DNA of 64,000 nucleotides from Marinobacter alexandrii (GTDB lineage: Bacteria > Bacteroidota > Bacteroidia > Cytophagales > Cyclobacteriaceae): NCBI GenBank assembly GCA_039984955.1, contig JBDWTN010000007.1:2798501-2862500 (forward strand), written 5' to 3'. The notes beneath the pieces were generated by a model. That model did no database searches. It was not told the origin of the DNA and saw only the letters and a program-made list of their open reading frames with translations. Of this stretch, positions 28,592 through 37,100 are shown in pieces. Each line of letters begins with the position of its first letter. The stretch's first letter is position 1. Both the position numbers and the translations under genes were made by a program.

Positions 28592-30889
28592 TTAGGAACT
28601 GCTAATGACTTCAAATGTCAGCCTTCTTTCATTTCCTTTTCCGTCGGTTAACCTAAGGAAATGTGTCCCTTTGGGAAGAAATACTTCTAGTTGATGGTCC
28701 TCATTCGTTTTCCCATAAAAGTCATCTCCGATGCTCCAAAAAAGTGTGGATTCTTTGTTTTGATGAGAGGCTTCCAGAACGATCCTGCTTTTCTCACCAT
28801 CAAGCGTGATAGGTATAAAAACTTTGCTGTTTGCATTAGGGTAGATGATTTCAATTGGATTGCTAGATCCAGCCTTACAAGAAGGGAAGAACTGAGGAAC
28901 TCCACTATAGTCTGGATGGATTTTAGAGTAGTAATATCCCATTGATGGAGGTAAGACAAAATGCGTTTGAGAGCTTGATTCTGCTAATGAATAGCAAGAA
29001 CTGTTTATTTGATATTCCAGACTTTTATCCATTTGAAACTCTTGGTGATAAGTGCATAGACCACTGTTCTCTGCATTACTTGGTACCGCTTTTTGTTCTG
29101 ATGGACATATTTGCTTGGCAAGCATGCCAGATGTTGAGCAAACCTTCATCTGAGGCATGTTAGGTTTTAGTTTTTCCAGCCAGTTTCTATCATCATCTGA
29201 AAGGCGCATGATCTCCAATAGGAGAGGAGCAGCTGCGTTGATGCCTGTGAGTCCAGCTCTTCCTTCTCCATCGGCATTTCCAATCCATACGGCCACCAAT
29301 ACTGTGCCATTCAATCCAATAGCCCATGCGTCTCTGAAGCCATAACTGGTACCCGTCTTCCATGAGATTAATTGAGAGGATGAGAATGATTGCCATTCTT
29401 CTTCTCCATTAGGACGCGAAAGCTCGGTCATAGCATCAAAAGTATGCCAAATGGCACCAGGATCTATGTCTATATTTTGAGCTGACGTTAATGAATTGGT
29501 ATATGAAATGTTTTTTATTTCAGTGTCAATTAAGGATTGGTACATTTTCACATAGGCATTCGCTAAGTCCCACATTTTCACATCTGCTCCTCCTAGAATC
29601 ATGGACAGGCCATAATGGCCAGGAGCTTGATCTAATGTTGAAATGCCCATCCGTCTGAGATCCAGATGAAATTGTTCATACGAATGATCTCTTAATAAAT
29701 AGGTGAATGGAATATTGAGTGATTTTACAAGCGCCTGACTTGCAGGAATGGCACCTTCGTATCCTCCTGAAAAATTCTTCGGACTAAATCCTCCGAAAAA
29801 AGTAGGTACGTCAGGTAGCAATGTTTCTGGTAGAATCTCTCCTTTGGAAAGAGCCTGAGCATATAAGATTGGCTTTAGACTACTTCCCGGACTTCTTGGT
29901 TTTTGAATAATATCAACTTGATACCCTTCGGCTTTTTGATCTGAAGTATTTCCTACATAGGCGAGCGATTTGGCCGTATGTAAATCGATAACCATTGCTG
30001 AAAGGTTTTCTACTCCGTTTCCCATTTGCTGTACATGATGCCGTTCAAGAATTTGCGTTGTTCTGGATTGCCAGAAAGGATCAAGTGTTGATTGTACAAT
30101 AGATTCCGGATTAGTTTCTTGAATGGTGGTAAGCAAATGAGGTGCTTTTTGAGGAATGGGATATGGCTTATCAGGTAATTCTTCAAGGACACTCAATTCA
30201 TATGTGGTTTGATCCAGTACTTCATGATCGAATAAAATTTTGAGCAGTCGATTTCGTTTGTTCAAATATTGTAGATTTGACCTGCCTGGGAAGATTGCAC
30301 CTGGATTGTTAGGTAGCACAGCTAGAGAAGCAGCCTCGCCCCAACTAAGCAGGTGTGGAGGTCTATTGAAGTATCTCCAACTGGCAGCTTCTATCCCTAC
30401 TACATTTCCACCAAATGGAGCCATAGAAAGGTATTTGGTGACAAGCTCTTTTTTTGAGTATTTCAATTCAAGCTTAATCGCTATCCCTATTTCAATGAGT
30501 TTTTGCCAGACAGTTCTGTTTTCCCCTCTCATCATCCTTGCGATCTGCATGGTCAATGTGCTAGCTCCACTTACAACCTTTCCTGCCTTGATGTTTTGGA
30601 TAGTTGCTCTACCTATAGCCAGCGGATTTACACCGGGATGTTTGTAAAAATGGCGGTCTTCAAAGTATCGAATGCATGTGGAGATTTTGTTGGGTACAGA
30701 ATCGGGCTCTGGGAAACGCCATTGACCATCTGCTGCGATGGATGCCCCCAGGAGATCTCCATTTCGGTCGTTTAAAACGGTGGAGTAAGAATAAGTTTGT
30801 TCTGATAGGGGGTAGAGGAAGAAGGTGATAATAGCTATCGAAATTGATAGCAAAAGTTGCGTACGTTTTGACTTTAAAAACAATGTCAT
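28592..30889 (-). CDS. pbpC: penicillin-binding protein 1C
   Basis: The 765-residue protein has an N-terminal membrane anchor (LLLSISIAIITFFLYPL) and a GT51 glycosyltransferase domain (RYFEDRHFYKHPGVNPLA, GASTLTMQIARMM). The transpeptidase domain carries the SxxK motif in SPGSSLKPILYAQ and KTGTS in SWKTGTSYGF. A C-terminal BiPBP_C-like domain is preceded by the cysteine-rich CSTSGMLAKQICPSE. PBP1C enzymes polymerise and may crosslink peptidoglycan. An alpha-2-macroglobulin gene lies upstream in the same direction, with two genes between, echoing the pbpC/alpha-2-macroglobulin pairing known in many Gram-negative bacteria. Confidence 0.95.
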   Translation of the reverse strand: MTLFLKSKRTQLLLSISIAIITFFLYPLSEQTYSYSTVLNDRNGDLLGASIAADGQWRFPEPDSVPNKISTCIRYFEDRHFYKHPGVNPLAIGRATIQNIKAGKVVSGASTLTMQIARMMRGENRTVWQKLIEIGIAIKLELKYSKKELVTKYLSMAPFGGNVVGIEAASWRYFNRPPHLLSWGEAASLAVLPNNPGAIFPGRSNLQYLNKRNRLLKILFDHEVLDQTTYELSVLEELPDKPYPIPQKAPHLLTTIQETNPESIVQSTLDPFWQSRTTQILERHHVQQMGNGVENLSAMVIDLHTAKSLAYVGNTSDQKAEGYQVDIIQKPRSPGSSLKPILYAQALSKGEILPETLLPDVPTFFGGFSPKNFSGGYEGAIPASQALVKSLNIPFTYLLRDHSYEQFHLDLRRMGISTLDQAPGHYGLSMILGGADVKMWDLANAYVKMYQSLIDTEIKNISYTNSLTSAQNIDIDPGAIWHTFDAMTELSRPNGEEEWQSFSSSQLISWKTGTSYGFRDAWAIGLNGTVLVAVWIGNADGEGRAGLTGINAAAPLLLEIMRLSDDDRNWLEKLKPNMPQMKVCSTSGMLAKQICPSEQKAVPSNAENSGLCTYHQEFQMDKSLEYQINSSCYSLAESSSQTHFVLPPSMGYYYSKIHPDYSGVPQFFPSCKAGSSNPIEIIYPNANSKVFIPITLDGEKSRIVLEASHQNKESTLFWSIGDDFYGKTNEDHQLEVFLPKGTHFLRLTDGKGNERRLTFEVISSS

Positions 30890-30890
30890 T

Positions 30891-30926
30891 GGAAGTAAAT
30901 ATCTCTCCTTTCAGTCGAGATGACAA
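30891..30926 (+). repeat. dispersed ATCTCTCC...GTCGAGATGACA repeat, copy 1
   Basis: GTAAATATCTCTCCTTTCAG then TCGAGATGACAA; ATCTC and GAGAT can pair as a small hairpin. It sits immediately upstream of the pbpC start codon. The flank next to the start codon (CATTGGArGTAAATATCTCT) is shared with copy 4, upstream of the GIY-YIG gene. Confidence 0.75.
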
Positions 30927-30993
30927 GCTGGTTAAATTATTCTACCTTCATGTTATTTAGGCGAAGGAAAAACTTTCAATTTCCCATTTTAAT

Positions 30994-31023
30994 TAAATAT
31001 CTCTCCTGCGTCGAGATGACAAA
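30994..31023 (+). repeat. dispersed ATCTCTCC...GTCGAGATGACA repeat, copy 2
   Basis: TAAATATCTCTCCTGCGTCG then AGATGACAAA, a close match to copy 1 and, in opposite orientation, to copy 3. The 130 bp between copies 2 and 3 contain no gene. Confidence 0.75.
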
Positions 31024-31152
31024 TACGAAGAACTTCCTCACACAGTTTTCACATGCATAGAGAGTGATGGATGTATGCCAATATTTTTCTTCATAGGAGT
31101 CTCTCTTTCATAGGAAAAAGTCAAGATAAAGTAAGGAATCTAATCTACTTTA

Positions 31153-31178
31153 TTGTCATTTCGACGCAGGAGAAATCT
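31153..31178 (-). repeat. dispersed repeat, copy 3 (inverted)
   Basis: On the plus strand it reads TTGTCATTTCGACGCAGGAG then AAATCT, the reverse complement of the copy 2 pattern. It ends 3 bp before the stop codon of the GIY-YIG gene, and with copy 4 it brackets that gene as an inverted pair. Confidence 0.75.
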
Positions 31179-31181
31179 AGA

Positions 31182-31514
31182 CTAGTTTTTTGGTGGAAAC
31201 TTTAAACTATCCCATGCGCCAATTTTATCATTTAAGAATTCCCAATTGGGATTCATGGATTCTATTAGTTTATTTTTCTTTTCTCTTCTCCATTTTTTTA
31301 TTTCCTTCTCTCTTTCAAAGGCATGATTAACAAATGAATGACGCTCCCACCAAACTAGGTTATAGCAATAGTACTTTCCTGCCCATGTTCTTGGATTTCC
31401 TCGATTTTCATAGTGCTGAATTAGCCTAGAAGTGAGATCATTAGTCATTCCAACATCGACAACAGATCGAGCTGGGTTAGTAGTTATATACGCAAAGTAG
31501 TTGTGATTTTTCAT
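31182..31514 (-). CDS. single-domain GIY-YIG nuclease
   Basis: The 110-residue protein shows YFAYITTNPARSVVDVGMTN (the GIY-YIG region, here YIT...DVG), LTSRLIQHYENRG, YNLVWWERHSFVNHAFERE, the catalytic glutamate in EREKEIKKWRREKK, and a C-terminal LIESMNPNWEFL. This is the small stand-alone GIY-YIG type common in Bacteroidota, with many paralogues per genome; it is not UvrC. It has no partner gene. Its striking feature is position: dispersed repeats lie directly at both ends in inverted orientation, which suggests a mobile or repeat-associated nuclease. That role is inference. Confidence 0.88.
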   Translation of the reverse strand: MKNHNYFAYITTNPARSVVDVGMTNDLTSRLIQHYENRGNPRTWAGKYYCYNLVWWERHSFVNHAFEREKEIKKWRREKKNKLIESMNPNWEFLNDKIGAWDSLKFPPKN

Positions 31515-31516
31515 TG

Positions 31517-31550
31517 GAGGTAAATATCTCTCCTTCGTCGAGAAGACAAA
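31517..31550 (+). repeat. dispersed ATCTCTCC...GTCGAGA repeat, copy 4
   Basis: GAGGTAAATATCTCTCCTTC then GTCGAGAAGACAAA, starting 2 bp upstream of the GIY-YIG start codon. It is a diverged version of copies 1 and 2 and is inverted relative to copy 3. Confidence 0.75.
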
Positions 31551-31570
31551 TGCGAAGAAAATTTGCAGAA

Positions 31571-31660
31571 TCTGTCAGTCCGGCAAAGCGAGGAAGTGAT
31601 TCAGGAATCTCTAAGATAAAGATTCCTGAATTTCGTTTCACTTCGTCAGGAATGACGTTG
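31571..31660. repeat. REP-like palindrome between the M3 peptidase and GIY-YIG genes
   Basis: ATTCAGGAATCT (31599-31610) and AGATTCCTGAAT (31620-31631) form a perfect 12-bp inverted repeat with a 9-base loop. Flanking stretches (GTCAGTCCGGCAAAGCGAGG and TTTCACTTCGTCAGGAATGA) also look like inverted arms of one larger element. It lies just after the M3 peptidase stop codon at 31669. Confidence 0.7.
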
Positions 31661-31668
31661 CTGCTCTC

Positions 31669-33786
31669 CTAATTAAAGCCTCTCCTTTCAAGGATTGCCT
31701 CAAATTTTGGTTCTCTGCCTCGGAAATTCACATACATTTCCATGGCATCTCTTGTGCCGCCTTTTGATAGGATATGCTCACGATAAGCGTTAGCTGTTTC
31801 TTTATCAAAAAGACCATTCTCCTTGAAAGCGCCGAAAGCATCTGCATCCATTACCTCTGAGTTTAGGTAGCTATAGTATCCTGCAGAATAGCCCTCAGGA
31901 CTTGAGAATGCGTGTTGGAAATAGCCTGTTCTGTATCGAGGAACAATGGCATCAATCATCCCGATTTTATCCATCGCAGCTTTTTCAAAATCATCTGCAT
32001 TCATCGTGATAGGCTCGGTGACTGAATGATAAGCCATATCCAAATAGGAGGCAGCCATGTATTCTACTGTTCCAAATCCTTGATTGAACTGTCCAGCATT
32101 TTTGATTTTGTTTACTAACTCTGTAGGCATCACTTCTCCAGTTTCGTAGTGGAAAGCATAAAGAGCAAGCATTTCAGGTTCGAAAACCCAATTTTCCATT
32201 ACTTGAGAAGGGAATTCCACGAAATCTCTAGGTGTAGCTGTTCCTGAAATAGAAGGGTATGTACATTCTGAAAGTAGTCCATGTAATGCATGCCCAAACT
32301 CATGAAACAAGGTGGATGCTTCGTCTTGCGAAAGAAGCGAGGGTGTATCTCCTGTTGGTTTAGTAAAATTTCCAACATTAGTAACAATAGGGATAACTTT
32401 ATTCCCATTCATGTTACTTTGACTTCTGTAAGTGTTCATCCAGGCACCCCCTCTTTTGCTGGTCCGATAAAACCAATCTGATAAGTAGATGCCAATCAAT
32501 TCACCTTTTTCATTTTTTACGGTATAGGTACGAACATCTTCATGGTATTTAGGAATATTGGTTTGCTCTTCAAAGGTCATTCCAAACAATTTGTTGGCAA
32601 GCGTGAAAGTGCCATTGATAACATTATCCACTTTCAAATAGGGGCGAATTTCATTTTCATCCAGATTGTATTTGCTCATTTTGATTTTCTCAGCATAATG
32701 CCACCAGTCCCAAGGCATGATGTTAATGTCGTTTCCTTCTTTTACAGCCATTGTTTTCATCATATCTCTTTCGTTCTTGGCAGCCTGAATTGCTGCTGGC
32801 CATACTTTATCCAACAGGTTGTAAACCTTATCTGGATTATCGAGCATTCTTTGTGTCAGTACATAATCAGCCCAGGTAGCATATCCTAAAAGCTTTGCTT
32901 TCTCAAGTCTCACGTTTGCTAATTGGACTGAGAGTGCTTTGTTGTCATTTTCATCATCATTATCACCTCTATTGATGTATCCTTTCTTCAGTTGTTCTCT
33001 GAGATCCCTTCGAGTTGAATACGTAATGAAAGGATAAAGGCTTGGACGATGCGTAGTGAAGACATATTTGGTACTATCATAGCCTCTCTCTTTGGCAGCA
33101 TCAGCCCCAGCATTGATGACACTTTCAGGAAGACCATCCAGATCATCGGCTGTTAGTACCATCTCAAATTTGTTAGTCTCTGCCAGTACGTTTTCTCCAA
33201 ATGAAACAGAGAGCGAGGAAAGCTGTGAATTAAGCTCTCTCATCTTTGTCTTCTGTTCATCATTCAAAGCCGCCCCTGCTCGAACAAAACGGGTATGATA
33301 ATTCTCCAATAATTTGTTTTGTTCCACGGTTAGATTTAATTCTGAACGTTGGTCGTAAAGTGTCCTTACTTTCCCATAGAAGCTTGCATTAAGAAAAATA
33401 TTGTCTCCATGCGCGGATAGTTTGGGGCTAATCTCTCTTGAGATCCCTTGAAGTGAGTCATTGGTATTCGCAGAAGTTAGATTGAAGAATACATTACTTA
33501 CTTTATTCAGCAAATCTCCTGACTTCTCAAACGCCTCGATCGTGTTTTCAAAAGTTGGGGCTCCTTCATTATTCGCGATGGTTTCTACTTCCTTGATTTG
33601 CTCGGCCATGCCATCTTCAAAAGCCTGCATGTAGTGTTCATCTTTGATTTGATCAAATGGAGGTACACCATAGGGGGTATCCCATTCCTGATAGAATGGA
33701 TTTTCTAGCTGCATTTCGTTATTTTCTGATTGTGTCTGACAGCTGAAAAGAACTCCAGCGATCATTAGATAAAGTAATTTTTTCAT
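31669..33786 (-). CDS. M3-family peptidase lipoprotein (peptidyl-dipeptidase Dcp-like)
   Basis: The 705-residue protein has a lipoprotein signal (IAGVLFSC, Cys16), which would anchor it to a membrane. The long helical M3 fold carries the zinc motif in TLFHEFGHALHGLLSE (His495, Glu496, His499) and downstream conserved residues in GGTRDAMEMYVNFRGREP near the end. Motifs and length match the Dcp branch, which removes C-terminal dipeptides from short peptides. A lipidated periplasmic or outer-membrane form is common in Bacteroidota. The adjacent alpha-2-macroglobulin and PBP1C genes share its direction but separate promoters are likely. Confidence 0.93.
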   Translation of the reverse strand: MKKLLYLMIAGVLFSCQTQSENNEMQLENPFYQEWDTPYGVPPFDQIKDEHYMQAFEDGMAEQIKEVETIANNEGAPTFENTIEAFEKSGDLLNKVSNVFFNLTSANTNDSLQGISREISPKLSAHGDNIFLNASFYGKVRTLYDQRSELNLTVEQNKLLENYHTRFVRAGAALNDEQKTKMRELNSQLSSLSVSFGENVLAETNKFEMVLTADDLDGLPESVINAGADAAKERGYDSTKYVFTTHRPSLYPFITYSTRRDLREQLKKGYINRGDNDDENDNKALSVQLANVRLEKAKLLGYATWADYVLTQRMLDNPDKVYNLLDKVWPAAIQAAKNERDMMKTMAVKEGNDINIMPWDWWHYAEKIKMSKYNLDENEIRPYLKVDNVINGTFTLANKLFGMTFEEQTNIPKYHEDVRTYTVKNEKGELIGIYLSDWFYRTSKRGGAWMNTYRSQSNMNGNKVIPIVTNVGNFTKPTGDTPSLLSQDEASTLFHEFGHALHGLLSECTYPSISGTATPRDFVEFPSQVMENWVFEPEMLALYAFHYETGEVMPTELVNKIKNAGQFNQGFGTVEYMAASYLDMAYHSVTEPITMNADDFEKAAMDKIGMIDAIVPRYRTGYFQHAFSSPEGYSAGYYSYLNSEVMDADAFGAFKENGLFDKETANAYREHILSKGGTRDAMEMYVNFRGREPKFEAILERRGFN

Positions 33787-34139
33787 GTGTGTAAATTTAT
33801 TTCAAGGGCCACATGGAATTCGTATGATAATGACGGTCATTTATTTAGACCAGCTACAATCATACTCATTTCATTGTGAGGTTTCTTGGGTTGAAAAGTA
33901 AAAGTAGTAAGGAGTGAGAATATAGAAATCCAGAATAAAGAAATCGTGTCTTTGAAAGAGTGGATAAATGCATGCAGGAAACGGAATTTTTATGTTCCAT
34001 TCCAGAGAATAAAGATTCTATTATTGATGAGATGAATATTCCGTTATCGGAAACTCTCCATAGAGTAGAATTGTAAGTCCTCACTTTATGCCAAGATATT
34101 CAATGATCTTGTGAAGATCAGCTTTCGATAAATAGAAGG
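33787..34139. other. 353-bp gap without a convincing gene
   Basis: Between the alpha-2-macroglobulin and M3 peptidase genes. On the minus strand a 72-codon frame covers part of it but lacks recognisable features. On the plus strand a 34-codon frame (33972-34076) ends MNIPLSETLHRVEL; it has a protein-like composition and could be a gene remnant, but nothing supports expression. The peptidase promoter should lie in the left part. Confidence 0.5.
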
Positions 34140-34158
34140 TGCCGGAATAAATCCGGCA
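34140..34158. repeat. REP-like hairpin with ATAAA loop
   Basis: TGCCGGA / TCCGGCA, a perfect 7-bp inverted repeat around the loop ATAAA. It lies 6 bp downstream of the alpha-2-macroglobulin stop codon. The loop matches the palindrome at 13829-13849 while the arms differ in a way that preserves pairing. Confidence 0.65.
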
Positions 34159-34164
34159 AGTGAG

Positions 34165-37100
34165 CTACTCCACCATAATCCACTCACCCTTGCCTTTTGC
34201 ATTGATGCTGGCATCATACATGGCTTCACAGTATGCGCCAGGCAAATAAAATTCTCCTCCGTAAGTAGCTGTAAGATTTACTTTGAATGTTTTTGCTTCT
34301 CCTCTTTTCAAAAAGAAATACGTGTAAATCCTGTCGTCTCGAATATCCTGATAATCAAAGCTGGAGTTGCTGAATGAGTCAGTGTCATTCAAGCGATCAT
34401 TATTAATCTCCCAGCCAGACGGGAAAATCTGCGCAAGGGCTAAGTCTCTTACTGTAGAGCTTGACTCATTCGTGATTTTCACTTCAGCTGTGAATGTTTG
34501 TCCTTGTTTGATATCCGCTACATCAACGCTTTCTCCACGTTGGTTAAAGTAGTTGATGTTCATGCGCAACCCTGAGCTATTGGCAGGTTCATCCCCTGGA
34601 TAAGGAGTGCCTGTTGTGGTCAGTGTAATGAAGAGCGTGCCATCACTATTATTGGCAATGGATAGCTTTTTACTCTTAGACTCAGCGTTAATTGAAGATC
34701 GAAGAATCGGTAATTCGCTTTTCCAGCTTTCTGAATCACCAGCATAAGTCACTTTCGCTTTCAGATCAGAGGCAGCCATTTGTCCGAGGTATTTGCTAAT
34801 TGCCAGTAAGGTATAAGCAGTAGTTTGTGTGCTATACCAGCTTTTGCTGGCTAAACTATTTGCTAGTTCCCTCAGTAATTTGAAGCCCTCTTCTTTCTTA
34901 TCCATGTATGTATAACTTTCTAAAAGAAGAGCTTTATCCCTTGTCTCAGATCCATAGGAATACCAATAATTATATCGTGAAGGTTGAGTACCAGCTTTGT
35001 TTAGAAGGTTCAAAGCAATTTGCTTCTTGCCTATCAAGCTATACGCTGCTCCAAGTTTCCATAGTGCCTGACTCTTGAGGTCTGAAGTATTTAGCATTCG
35101 ATTCATGCTGCTTAAGGATGCATTTCCCCCAAGCGCAAGAGTAAACAAGCGATATGCTTGAATAAGATCATCACTATATCTGGAATCTCCTTTACTCCAG
35201 TTCTTTGCTCGTCGAGTCTGATATTTTTTAATGCTGCTGATGAGTTCTTTTGGAACAAAGTATCCTTTCGCTTCTGCTTCCAACAGGAAATGATACCCAT
35301 AGTTGGTTCCCCAGTCGTTTACATCACTCTGTCCAGGCCAATAGGCCAAACCTCCTTCGATGGCTTGGAACTTTTTAAGTCGCTCAATGGCAGCCTTTAC
35401 ATTTTCTTCTACCTTCACTTTTTGCGTTGTAGTCAATTCGGTGATGTCATCGAGGAACAATTGAGGAAAGACAGAGGAAACTGTTTGCTCAATACATCCA
35501 TGAGGATAACGGATGAGGTACTTCAATCGCTTTTCCAAATTCATCGATGGAACTGTAGCAATTTCCAGTGTTGCGGTATTAGTTCCTTGCATACCAAAAG
35601 TGGCCAATTCAGCATCGTATGTCTTTCCTTTTTCAAGTGTGAAAAGTTGTACTTGAGTTTGCTCGGTATTAGGAGCTCGGCTTTCCAAATAGATCTCGTG
35701 AGTAGCCACTTCATTACCTGACTTAGCCGTTATTTTTACTTTGCCGCTTCCCAACATTTTAGCTACTTCTAAGTCAAAGTACTGCACTACATTTTCTGAG
35801 GAAGACAAGTCTACCTTAGCAGATTTTTCACCATTTACGGATAATAGTCCATCCGTTTCTATGGTTACGGTCGCATTTTTGATACTCTCTTTATAGCGAA
35901 ATACATTGACAGGCAATTTGATCTTCTCTCCTGGACCGGTGACTCTTGGAAGTGTACCCAATACCATCAATGGTTTAATGACAGGAGTAGCTTTATCAGC
36001 TTTTCCGTATGCTCCATCTATGCCAGCTACCACCATTGTTTTAACTGAGCCAATATATTGAGGCATAGTGAATGTGTGTGATTGGGCTTTACCTGTTGTG
36101 AAAAAGGGTCCCATAAATTGGACTACAGGTTTGAATCGCTCATCAGGTTTTTTGCTGTCCTTATCTCCGGCTTCTGCCTCACCATCTCCCCCTACAGTAA
36201 GCACTTTTTCTAATCGCCCTCCATAAGCACCGATCACTTGATCATAGAGATCCCAGGTTTTGACTCCTATGGCTTCTCTGCTATAGAAATGGTTCCAGGC
36301 ATTGGGTGTTTTAAAGTTCGTAATGTCCAACAAGCCTTCATCGACAACTGCTATGGTGTAAGCCATCGGTTTGCCATTCTTCTCTGAAACCTTGATTGTA
36401 ACTTCCTCACCTGGAGCTAGCTCATCACTCATGACAAGTTGTGGTTCGAGGATGGTTTCTTTATCAACGACCTTAATAGGAGCTATGCCGTAGAGTCTAA
36501 TCGGAAGGTCATTCTTAGTTTGTGCATGGGGCTGCAAAAGTGTGATATGGGCGTAAATATTAGGCGCCATCTCAGGCGTGGCTTTCACTTTTATGGTGGT
36601 ATTACCATCAGCAGTCTTGGTCCAGAAGTGGTCCACCACTTTGCTTCCATTTTCGATACTTACCAGCGCTTGCGCCCCAGAAGTGCCAGGTATGGTAAGT
36701 TCTATTTCTTCACCTACTTCAAATTCATTTTTATTGGTGGTTATGGACATGAAAGTTGCTCCAAGCTCACCTTGTTCGCTACCGCTCCAACTCATATAAA
36801 AATAGTCCCCAGAACTATGTCCAGATATTGGGTCCTCAATAACCATCATATATCGTCCCCAATCATCAATCTTAAATGTTCCGACTCCACGACCATTATT
36901 GATATCTATCCATTTTTCTGCAACTAAGTTTCTGTTGGAACTGCGGATATAGTTCACTGAATAGTCTTCTGATTCATCCCACCACCAGCGCCAGTTTACT
37001 TCGTAGATTTTCATTTTCACCCTTCCTGAAGAAGTGGGGTTTCCTTCACTGTCTACAGAAGCAATGTTTACTTTATGGTTAGCATCTCTTGCCAACCATC

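Noticed and set aside
31182-31514. UvrC excision nuclease
   Set aside because: Only the GIY-YIG domain is present (110 residues); the UVR and C-terminal domains of UvrC are missing.
33866-34084. 72-codon minus-strand frame and a 34-codon plus-strand frame in the same gap
   Set aside because: Neither has a start signal, a recognised motif or operon context; they overlap each other on opposite strands.
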